DNA of 64,000 nucleotides from NCBI GenBank assembly GCA_934757245.1, contig CAKVLH010000001.1, positions 124,001 through 188,000 of the forward strand, read 5' to 3'. Source of the stretch: an uncultured Candidatus Melainabacteria bacterium (lineage in GTDB: Bacteria > Cyanobacteriota > Vampirovibrionia > Gastranaerophilales > Gastranaerophilaceae). Shown here piece by piece: positions 55,878 through 62,918 of the stretch. A program made the translations under genes and the position numbers. Positions within the stretch are counted from its first letter, which is position 1, and each line of letters starts with the position of its first letter. The notes below the pieces were generated by a model. The model searched no databases, was not told where the DNA came from, and saw only the letters and a program-made list of their open reading frames with translations.

Positions 55878-55913
55878 AAAGTTCGTTTTACCTTCACTAA
55901 CTATTATCACACT

Positions 55914-55930
55914 ACATATATATAAAGTAT
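55914..55930 (-). promoter_or_regulatory. ACTTTATATATAT element
   Basis: On the minus strand ATACTTTATATATATG is followed ten or so bases later by TGTGATAATAG, an extended -10-like string. Together they lie 30-50 bases before the ATG at 55877. Confidence 0.4.
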
Positions 55931-56004
55931 TTTTGTAAAATAAAATTGCTTTAAAAGAGAATTTGTTTACAAATGTTTACATAACATTCAACTTTATTTT
56001 GTTA

Positions 56005-56010
56005 TATAAT
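56005..56010 (+). promoter_or_regulatory. -10 box of the lptB operon
   Basis: TATAAT (56005-56010) about 25 bases before the lptB ATG, with GGGGAT as ribosome site. A clear -35 is lacking; TTTACA occurs further up at 55976-55981. Confidence 0.45.
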
Positions 56011-56034
56011 TAAGAGATAGAATGGGGATTTAGA

Positions 56035-56760
56035 ATGAGAATAGAGGCAAAGAATTTAGTTAAAATATATGGCGATAGAAGCGTTGTTAATGACGTTAGT
56101 TTCTTTATGGATAAAGGTGAAGTTGTTTGTTTACTTGGTCCAAACGGAGCCGGAAAAACCACGACATTCTACATGATTGTAGGTTTGGTTAAACCAAATA
56201 CAGGAAACGTTTTTATTGACGGAAAAGATATTACAGCATGGCCAATGAACTTGCGTGCAAAAGCAGGTATCGGTTATTTACCGCAAGAAAATTCAATTTT
56301 CAGAAAACTAACAGTTGAAGATAATATCCAACTGGTTTTAGAAATGAATGATAAATTAACTGTTAATGAAAAGAAAATGAAATTAGAAGAATTACTGACA
56401 GAGTTTGGTGTAATGAAACTTAGAAAATCTCCTGCTGTTGCTCTATCAGGTGGTGAAAGAAGACGTGTCGAAATCGCGCGTGCACTAGCTGCTAGTCCTG
56501 ATTTCATGCTTCTGGACGAACCATTTGCCGGCATCGACCCTATTGCAATTGGTGAAATTAAAGATAACATTAGAAAGATTTCTGAAGAAAAAGGTTTAGG
56601 TGTACTTATTACTGACCACAACCCTAAGGCAACTCTTTCAATTACAGATAGAGCATACGTTATCTTCGACGGTAAAATAAAGATTCAAGGTAAAAGTACA
56701 GATGTTGCAAATGACCCTGTTGCTAAGGAATTCTATTTAGGAAAGGACTTCAAACTCTAG
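56035..56760 (+). CDS. lptB: LPS export ATPase LptB
   Basis: Cytoplasmic ATPase driving LPS extraction by LptFG (family knowledge). The 241-residue protein starts directly with the ATPase core. It has Walker A GPNGAGKTTTFYMIVGLVKP, the Q-loop GYLPQENSIFRKLTVEDNI, the signature ALSGGERRRVEIARALA, Walker B FMLLDEPFAGIDP and the switch ITDHN, wording specific to LptB. It is followed after one base by the LptF/G permease gene and then a secreted glycosidase gene. Confidence 0.95.
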   Translation: MRIEAKNLVKIYGDRSVVNDVSFFMDKGEVVCLLGPNGAGKTTTFYMIVGLVKPNTGNVFIDGKDITAWPMNLRAKAGIGYLPQENSIFRKLTVEDNIQLVLEMNDKLTVNEKKMKLEELLTEFGVMKLRKSPAVALSGGERRRVEIARALAASPDFMLLDEPFAGIDPIAIGEIKDNIRKISEEKGLGVLITDHNPKATLSITDRAYVIFDGKIKIQGKSTDVANDPVAKEFYLGKDFKL

Positions 56761-56761
56761 T

Positions 56762-57886
56762 ATGAAAAAGCCTTTTACAGTTTATGACAGATACATTTTT
56801 ACACAAGTTTTAATCACAACAATTGTTGCAATTATGTTGTTTACAATTGTTTGGATTGCGCCGGAAATGCTTTTGAATACAATTAAAAAGGTTCTGGAAG
56901 GTGTTTATACTGCGAAAACAGGCGTGCTTGTTTTGATTTATGAGATGCCGAAAATTTTAGGTAAAGCTTTTCCTGTAGGTTTGCTTTTGGGTTCCTTATT
57001 TACATTTGACAAGCTGAGTAAAGATTCTGAACTTACAATTTTTAGGGCTGTTGGCATGTCTTTTTCAAGAATATTGCGTCCGCTTTTAGTATTAAGTTTT
57101 ATTGTTACTTATCTTTGTTTTGTAACTTATGATAAATGGATTCCTTATACTTGCAAAAAACTAGAAGAAATCAAAGGTGGTTCAATGCTTACGCAGTATA
57201 TTTATACTAAAAAAGATGAAAATAATCACCCGGAACAAGCAGTAATTGTTTCAAGATTTTTCCAAGATGAAATGACAGATGTAATAGTCATGAATTTTTC
57301 GAAGCAAGTTTTTGATGATTTGCATGGATTAGATAATATTCTTGTTGGTAAAATCGGACATAAAGGAGTTAACCCGCAAGGTGAGCCGAGCTGGGTTTTG
57401 GAAAATGTAACTTCTTATGATATTAATGAAGACGGTATTTTTAGAAGAATTACGAAGCAGGATAAAGCGTATATTTTGAATGGCGAAGATGCAAATGATG
57501 CCTATACGATTATGATAAATTCGACTAAAAAAGATCGTGATATCAATAACAAAGACTTGAAGCATTATGTTGACCTATTAAAGAAAGAAAATCTCGATGA
57601 AGACTATAGGTTAATGGCAAACAAATATTATCAGAGATTTTTCCACCCGTTTGTTTGTGTACTTTTAGCCGTAATGGGTTGCTTGCTTGGTTTCAGTAAA
57701 CCAAGAGAACAAAGATTAATCGGTTTTACAATTGCGATTGGATGTATTTTCGTTTACTATATAACTCTGCCATTTTTTGATTTATTGGCAGAAAAAGGTG
57801 TTTTGCCACCGCTTGCAACAGCAGCAATTCCACCGTTAGCGTTTTTATGTGCAATTATTATGTTCTATAGAACAAGGGATTTGTAA
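56762..57886 (+). CDS. LptF/LptG family LPS export permease
   Basis: Inner-membrane half of the LPS extractor (family knowledge). The 374-residue protein has six membrane helices in the typical three plus three layout around a periplasmic beta-jellyroll (about 135-260). MSFSRILRPL and the N-terminal YIFTQVLITTIVAIMLFTIV are typical of the YjgP/YjgQ family. Only one permease is here; cyanobacterial-type systems often use a single or distant second copy. LptF and LptG cannot be told apart from the sequence alone. It starts one base after lptB. Confidence 0.9.
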   Translation: MKKPFTVYDRYIFTQVLITTIVAIMLFTIVWIAPEMLLNTIKKVLEGVYTAKTGVLVLIYEMPKILGKAFPVGLLLGSLFTFDKLSKDSELTIFRAVGMSFSRILRPLLVLSFIVTYLCFVTYDKWIPYTCKKLEEIKGGSMLTQYIYTKKDENNHPEQAVIVSRFFQDEMTDVIVMNFSKQVFDDLHGLDNILVGKIGHKGVNPQGEPSWVLENVTSYDINEDGIFRRITKQDKAYILNGEDANDAYTIMINSTKKDRDINNKDLKHYVDLLKKENLDEDYRLMANKYYQRFFHPFVCVLLAVMGCLLGFSKPREQRLIGFTIAIGCIFVYYITLPFFDLLAEKGVLPPLATAAIPPLAFLCAIIMFYRTRDL

Positions 57887-57887
57887 T

Positions 57888-58703
57888 ATGAAGAAAATTT
57901 TAGTGTTGGGTTTGTTTATTTTATGTACTTTGACGGCTTTTGCGTCTCCAATTAAAGTTGACAATGAAGACGGAATTTATCACATAGTTCTAACTGGTGA
58001 TAAAATAAAAAAACAAATTCAATTTATATCTTCGCCATCTTTGATTACTAATCGTGAAGCTCACAAAAAAGCCGGTTCATTGTTGACTATTAACACAGGA
58101 TTTTTTGACCCTAAAAATCAAAAAACTATTTCTTATATTGTTAACGATTATCAAACCGTCGAAGACCCTTTGTTTAATGATAATGTTATGGCAAATCCTG
58201 TATTAAGACAGAATCTACAGAAAATTATTAACAGAACCGAGTTTCGTGTTCTTGATTGTGATGGTAAGTTAAAATATGAAATTGCGCAACATAATTCAAA
58301 AGTTGATTTTATGTGTTCAGTTAAAACTTCTGCTCAAGGCGGGCCTCAGCTTTTACCTAACTTAAGATTAGAAGAAGAATTTTTTATCGTAAAAGATAAA
58401 GACGGGAACATCATAAGAGAGTCTGCTTCTGTTCTACATAAAACAGCTAGAACCTTGATTGGTATCAAGAATCTGGACGGCGGAGCGCAAGAGGTTCACA
58501 TCCTAATTGTAACCAACCAGCATCCGATGGATATCTACGAAGCTCGCGATTTATGTGCCAGTTACGGTTTAGATAGCGCAATGGCATTTGACGGCGGAAG
58601 CTCAACATCTTTAAATTACAAAGACATTAATGTTGTTTCTACTCAAGAAATCGGCGATACAGGAAGAGCGTTGAAGTCGTTTATGGTTGTAAAAGTAAAA
58701 TAA
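57888..58703 (+). CDS. Secreted phosphodiester glycosidase (NAGPA) family protein
   Basis: A 271-residue protein with a signal peptide (MKKILVLGLFILCTLTAFAS). The ATG at 57888 starts one base after the permease stop; a longer frame from 57849 would overlap the permease. The NAGPA/DUF2233 domain shows NTGFFDP, GGPQLLPN, RTLIGI, MAFDGGSSTSLNYK and GRALKSFMVV. Characterised relatives cleave GlcNAc-1-phosphodiester-type bonds (family knowledge). Its place in the LPS export operon suggests an envelope glycan substrate (inference). Confidence 0.85.
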   Translation: MKKILVLGLFILCTLTAFASPIKVDNEDGIYHIVLTGDKIKKQIQFISSPSLITNREAHKKAGSLLTINTGFFDPKNQKTISYIVNDYQTVEDPLFNDNVMANPVLRQNLQKIINRTEFRVLDCDGKLKYEIAQHNSKVDFMCSVKTSAQGGPQLLPNLRLEEEFFIVKDKDGNIIRESASVLHKTARTLIGIKNLDGGAQEVHILIVTNQHPMDIYEARDLCASYGLDSAMAFDGGSSTSLNYKDINVVSTQEIGDTGRALKSFMVVKVK

Positions 58704-58830
58704 CTTACTTTTTCTTTACTGAAAGAAAAAGTAAGCAAAAAGAAAAGAGAACAATGTCGGTTGACAGAAACGAAACTACAAGTTATAAGAGAAACGCCAA
58801 GTCAATCTCAAATTGAGACTACTGTTTTTT
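58700..58830. repeat. Inverted repeat CTTACTTTTTCTTT with flanking sequence
   Basis: A perfect 14-bp stem (58705-58718 and 58723-58736, loop ACTG) is followed by CAAAAAGAAAAGAG and an AT-rich stretch with AGTCAATCTCAAATTGAGACT (inner arms AGTC and GACT). No T tract follows the stem, so it is not an ordinary terminator. Similar TTACTTTTTCTTT hairpins are, to my knowledge, scattered in many bacterial genomes. Confidence 0.6.
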
Positions 58831-58843
58831 CTATAGATTACTA

Positions 58844-58872
58844 TTGTTAAAAGTAGGTAATTAATATATAAT
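58844..58872 (+). promoter_or_regulatory. Promoter of the YcgR-like gene, predicted leaderless
   Basis: TTGTTA (58844-58849), 17-base spacer, TATAAT (58867-58872), then seven bases to the ATG at 58880 and no ribosome site. Confidence 0.62.
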
Positions 58873-58879
58873 AATATAT

Positions 58880-59482
58880 ATGGATTTGTTGAAAAATGGG
58901 CAAAAATTAAGTTTATACTTTGTTAAAGAAAACAACATGGTAGAGATTTGTTGTAAAATTGCTGATGTTCTAGAAGATAGACTGGTTATTGATTTACCTC
59001 CATATTTCATGCGTTATATAGAATTTCTTGAAGTCGGTTGCAGGTTAACCGTAAAAGTCTTTTCAAAGCTTGGTACTGTTGATTTTAATACTGTAGTTAT
59101 ATCATCACCTCTTGAAGATGAATTTAGCGTGGAATTAGATTATAACGCTATGAAACTAACACCGACAGAAGAAATTCCGTTTATTAACGATATTTTACCA
59201 ATATATCTTAAGCATGACGACGAGGAAATTCAACTGAAAACATTTGAAATTTCAACAGAATACATTAAATTCTATTCAAATAATACATTAGAAGTTAATC
59301 AAACTTTTGATTGTGAGTTAATTTTACCGAAAGATTATGGTAAAATAAAATTTAGAGCAACAATTACAGAAATTGATCCTGTTTATGATAATGAAGTAAA
59401 AGCTGTATATTCAAATATGAGCGAAGAAGATAGGCAAAATTTATTGTATTATATGTATTTGTACAGTAATGATGTTAATTAG
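58880..59482 (+). CDS. YcgR/PilZ-like protein lacking the RxxxR motif
   Basis: A 200-residue protein laid out like the PilZ protein at 36725: an N-terminal YcgR-like barrel (GQKLSLYFVKENNMVEICCK) and a C-terminal PilZ-like barrel (about 105-185: FEISTEYIKFYSNNTLEVNQ, then IKFRATITEIDP). The cyclic-di-GMP RxxxR is not visible and DxSxxG is reduced to EISTEY, so it probably does not bind the nucleotide and may act as a structural partner. The assignment rests on overall pattern and is tentative. It begins eight bases after a -10 box. Confidence 0.55.
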   Translation: MDLLKNGQKLSLYFVKENNMVEICCKIADVLEDRLVIDLPPYFMRYIEFLEVGCRLTVKVFSKLGTVDFNTVVISSPLEDEFSVELDYNAMKLTPTEEIPFINDILPIYLKHDDEEIQLKTFEISTEYIKFYSNNTLEVNQTFDCELILPKDYGKIKFRATITEIDPVYDNEVKAVYSNMSEEDRQNLLYYMYLYSNDVN

Positions 59483-59490
59483 GAAAGAAT

Positions 59491-61083
59491 ATGAAGAAAT
59501 TAATGGAAAACAACGAAAAACTTAATAGCAGAATTAAAAATAAAATGTTCGACAAAATTGAAAAATGTCGTTTGGATTTGCAAAAAGATCCTACAAATCC
59601 TGAATTGCATGTTCGCTTAGGCGATTTATACGTCCAATGGCATTTGGATATTTTTAATGCAGGTCAGTATATTGATGAAGCTATTACTGAATATCAACTT
59701 GCAATGGAATCTTTAATTGATTCTCATGAAATTTATTACAAACTTGGCGTTGCTTTCTACCACAAAGGCGAACTTGATAAAGCCATTAACTATTTAACAA
59801 TGGCTTTAGAAAAGAAAAATAACTATTATGATGCTTATTACATGCTTGCAGAAACTTTTATTAAAAAAGCACATTTTACTGATGCAGTTGATGCTGCTGA
59901 AGCCGCTGTTATTTGTTCTAGATTCGGTTCTTCCAGTGCCCATTTTTTACTTTATAAATTGTATGAAGCTTCATCATTTAAAAATACAAAAACTAAGATT
60001 AAGTCATTAAAAGAAAAAATCGCATCAATGATACTTGCGCCATTTGATAGAAACGCAATTGCAAATATTATAAAAAATGTTTCATATATGCGCTTTTTAC
60101 CTCTTTTCTTGAAAGGTTTTTATGCTATTCAAGTGAAAGATTTTGCAAAGGCTATTGACTTATATAAAAACGCAATAGAAACAGCTCCGGGATTTGCTCC
60201 TCTGTATTGTGTTTTGGGCGATATATATTTATCAACAGGTTATTTTGAAGATTCTATTGATGAATACAAAACCGCAATTTGGCTAGATTCTTTTAATGTT
60301 GCTGCATATAGACATCTTTGCAGAGCTTATGAAGAACAAGGTGATTATAACCAAGCGATTGATATTTATAATAAATTAATAGCTATGGCACCAAATATTC
60401 CGGATTTGTATTCAAATTTGGCGAATATTTATTATATAAAAGGTGAATTTGATTTAGCAATCTCAAATTATCAAACTGCAATTACGCTAAACCCTAATAG
60501 AGCGTGGACAAGTGTTATTGCACAAACTATGGGTTTTGTTTATCAGGAAAACAAATCTAATCCTGACGCTGCAATATCAGCTTATCAAACAGCGTGTGTT
60601 TTAACACCTGAAGACATTGATATTTATGTAAATTTAGGTAGTGCTTTTTACGATAAAGAAGATTACGCGAACGCGCTTGCAGTATATAGACAGGCTTTAG
60701 AATTGCAACCATATAATGCAAAAATTCATTGTAATTTAGGTTTCTTGTATTGGGGTAAAGGTGAAACAGAAGAAGCTATCAAGTCTTATGAATTAGCGAT
60801 TAAATATAACGAAAATTATGATATTGCATATAACAATTTAGGTGTAATTTATCTTGATGATTTAGGTCGTGTAAATAAATCTATTGAATTATTTAGAAAA
60901 GCAGTAGAATCAAATCCTAATTATGCATTGGCGCATTTTAACTTGGCTAGAGCAATTTCAATCATTGGTGATAAGGTTGAAGCTGCTAAATTATATCAAA
61001 TGGCGCAAGATATCAATAAAATTACTCAAGAAATTGACCCTAGAGATATTGCAGATAAAATTAGCGAATTATTTGAGTCTTAA
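59491..61083 (+). CDS. Tetratricopeptide repeat protein
   Basis: A 530-residue soluble protein made of about ten TPR units covering residues 20-510, for example AYRHLCRAYEEQGDYNQAID, DLYSNLANIYYIKGEFDLAI, VNLGSAFYDKEDYANALAVY and CNLGFLYWGKGETEEAIKSY. There is no signal peptide. GGAAAG precedes the ATG. It follows the YcgR-like gene after eight bases, so the two are probably co-expressed. It is likely a protein-interaction scaffold; partner unknown. Confidence 0.82.
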   Translation: MKKLMENNEKLNSRIKNKMFDKIEKCRLDLQKDPTNPELHVRLGDLYVQWHLDIFNAGQYIDEAITEYQLAMESLIDSHEIYYKLGVAFYHKGELDKAINYLTMALEKKNNYYDAYYMLAETFIKKAHFTDAVDAAEAAVICSRFGSSSAHFLLYKLYEASSFKNTKTKIKSLKEKIASMILAPFDRNAIANIIKNVSYMRFLPLFLKGFYAIQVKDFAKAIDLYKNAIETAPGFAPLYCVLGDIYLSTGYFEDSIDEYKTAIWLDSFNVAAYRHLCRAYEEQGDYNQAIDIYNKLIAMAPNIPDLYSNLANIYYIKGEFDLAISNYQTAITLNPNRAWTSVIAQTMGFVYQENKSNPDAAISAYQTACVLTPEDIDIYVNLGSAFYDKEDYANALAVYRQALELQPYNAKIHCNLGFLYWGKGETEEAIKSYELAIKYNENYDIAYNNLGVIYLDDLGRVNKSIELFRKAVESNPNYALAHFNLARAISIIGDKVEAAKLYQMAQDINKITQEIDPRDIADKISELFES

Positions 61084-61133
61084 TTTTGTCTGTAGTATAA
61101 TGTTAAAATATCATTCAATTGCGGAAGAAAAGT

Positions 61134-62018
61134 ATGACAGAAGATGATAAAACTGGGATTTCCCACATGATAGAGAAGGAACTAGCTTCCTCTGATAAGA
61201 TTTTAAAGCCGGATTTTAATCAGAAGACCGGACGAGAATTACTTGCGTTTTATTTGCAATCAAAATTTAAACAAGTACTGGCGTATGACAATAAAGCTGC
61301 CGAACCGATTTTTGTTGAGGTTCGGTATGATTTTATTCAGAAGTTTTCAAGAAGGCTTATCCAAAATCCGAATAAAAGAATTATGATTGGAATAACAGGA
61401 GAATCAGCATCCGGCAAGTCTACAATCTGTCGCGAGATTGAAAATGTAATTAAACAGTTCAATATGCCTGTTACAATTTTAACAACAGACAATTATTTCA
61501 ACGATATTTCAGAATTAATTAAAAAGTACGGAACATTTGACAATCTTCGTGATAATGGTTATGACGTAGACTCTCCAAACAGTTTCCAACTTGATGTTTT
61601 ACATGATGATTTGAACAAGATTTCTCTAGGCGAAGATATTTATTCTCCTGAGTATTTACTAAATGGTACCGGCGTTTCCGTTCCTAAGGCAAAATTTGTT
61701 CCTTCAAACAAAGTCGTGGTTGTAGAAGGTATGGCATCTATGTTTGGAGATAACAAGGATATTTTTGATATTAAAGTGTATGTTGAAACAGATTTAGAAT
61801 TAAGAAAAGAACGTTTCTTAACAAGAGCATATACTGAAAGAAACCAAGATTTAGAGAATGCTAAAAAGCATTGGGAGTATATTCTTGGTGCTGGTGAAAA
61901 ATACGTTAAGCCATATCGAAATGAAGCTGATATCATTATTAATGGCGATACAAACCTTGCTTATTTTTCGCAAATATTAGAATATATTCATACGATTACT
62001 AATAATTTTGGGGATTAG
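61134..62018 (+). CDS. Uridine kinase/phosphoribulokinase-family protein
   Basis: A 294-residue P-loop kinase. The ATG at 61134 has GGAAG six bases upstream. After an 80-residue N-terminal extension (LLAFYLQSKFKQVLAYDNKA) comes Walker A GESASGKST (about 89-97), TTDNYFNDIS, DSPNSFQLDVLHDDLNKI, VVVVEGMASMF and a lid with RFLTRAYTERNQ. This fits the uridine kinase superfamily (family knowledge). The extension and a PEYLLNGTG insert separate it from short classical Udk proteins, so substrate is uncertain. TATAAT (about 61096) may serve as its -10 box. Confidence 0.75.
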   Translation: MTEDDKTGISHMIEKELASSDKILKPDFNQKTGRELLAFYLQSKFKQVLAYDNKAAEPIFVEVRYDFIQKFSRRLIQNPNKRIMIGITGESASGKSTICREIENVIKQFNMPVTILTTDNYFNDISELIKKYGTFDNLRDNGYDVDSPNSFQLDVLHDDLNKISLGEDIYSPEYLLNGTGVSVPKAKFVPSNKVVVVEGMASMFGDNKDIFDIKVYVETDLELRKERFLTRAYTERNQDLENAKKHWEYILGAGEKYVKPYRNEADIIINGDTNLAYFSQILEYIHTITNNFGD

Positions 62019-62062
62019 ATACTATTTACATATCTTCATAGTTAGGCAATTTTTATCATTTT

Positions 62063-62082
62063 TATTACTTTATTTATATATT
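62063..62082 (+). promoter_or_regulatory. ACTTTATTTATATATTAG element
   Basis: TTACTTTATTTATATATTAG ends about 19 bases before the ATG at 62102, close in sequence and place to the elements at 2922, 31211 and 55914. Confidence 0.35.
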
Positions 62083-62101
62083 AGATAGATTAGGGTGGTT
62101 A

Positions 62102-62899
62102 ATGAATAAAATAGGCTTTTTACCATATTATAGCTATAGTGTATCATCTTCTGGCAAAAATCATGCTGTTGCGCAAAATAGTTGCTCTGTAAAAAAACAA
62201 GTGGACGATGCTAGAATCAATGAATATATGACATCACAAGCTAGTTCTGCCGCCCGAGCTTATGGTTTAGGTTTTGTTAACCATAACAAGACAATTCCAC
62301 AAATGTCATTAAATAACATGGTAAAATGGCTTGAATCGCAAGGTAAAGTTTTAGGCGAAGATTTTAATATTGATTCATCATATTCTTTTGGAAACACTGT
62401 CTTAACATTAAACAACAAACAAGGACAGAAGGAATTAAGTGTTCATTATGATAATGGTAATCATGATAGTTGGAATTGTTATGAAGTTATCGAATATAAA
62501 AATGGAAAGCGAACTTCAGAAATCTCTAGAGATAGAAATAATAACTTGTTTTATAAAACTAATTATATAGATAACAAAACAGCACTAGCAGAAGGTATCG
62601 TTGATGAAAATCTTAAATTTGATACTACTCCAAAAGAATATGAAAAATATTTAAAAGAAAATAATATAAATTATGATATAGAATATGCTGGTGAAAAAGA
62701 CAATAATCGTAGTGCTTATATAAATATATATGATGACAACAAACATTTAACTGAACGATTATGGTTTTATTATGGGACTAATAATTTTGATGAAGAATGT
62801 CAAGGCTTGTCAAAGGATAATGTTAATGAAAATGGAGAGCCATATAGACGAATTGACTTTACCTCTGATTCAATTGCAATCACTACATATCTTCAGTAA
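62102..62899 (+). CDS. Hypothetical protein
   Basis: A 265-residue hydrophilic protein that I do not recognise. The N-terminus is Tyr/Ser-rich (MNKIGFLPYYSYSVSSSGKN) without a signal peptide. Next comes a helical stretch (QASSAARAYGLGFVNHNKTI) and then a series of short beta segments rich in Asn, Asp and Tyr (for example GNTVLTLNNKQGQKELSVHY, YEVIEYKNGKRTSEISRD and DIEYAGEKDNNRSAYINIYD) with a repeat-like two-strand rhythm. AGGGTGG precedes the ATG. It could be an exported or surface-associated protein, which is inference only. Confidence 0.6.
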   Translation: MNKIGFLPYYSYSVSSSGKNHAVAQNSCSVKKQVDDARINEYMTSQASSAARAYGLGFVNHNKTIPQMSLNNMVKWLESQGKVLGEDFNIDSSYSFGNTVLTLNNKQGQKELSVHYDNGNHDSWNCYEVIEYKNGKRTSEISRDRNNNLFYKTNYIDNKTALAEGIVDENLKFDTTPKEYEKYLKENNINYDIEYAGEKDNNRSAYINIYDDNKHLTERLWFYYGTNNFDEECQGLSKDNVNENGEPYRRIDFTSDSIAITTYLQ

Positions 62900-62918
62900 G
62901 TTGTAGCTTGTATAATTC

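Noticed and set aside
55878..55910. GTG start at 55910 for the 55101-55877 gene
   Set aside because: It would begin a few bases after the promoter-like element; the ATG at 55877 gives a more natural start.
58705..58736. Rho-independent terminator
   Set aside because: The stem is perfect but is followed by CAAAAAG, not a T run.
61119..61133. TTG start for the uridine-kinase-like gene
   Set aside because: The ATG at 61134 has a GGAAG ribosome site at good distance; the TTG has none.
61134..62018. Phosphoribulokinase of a Calvin cycle
   Set aside because: The fold is shared, but no other carbon-fixation gene is present and the motifs fit uridine-kinase-like proteins at least as well.
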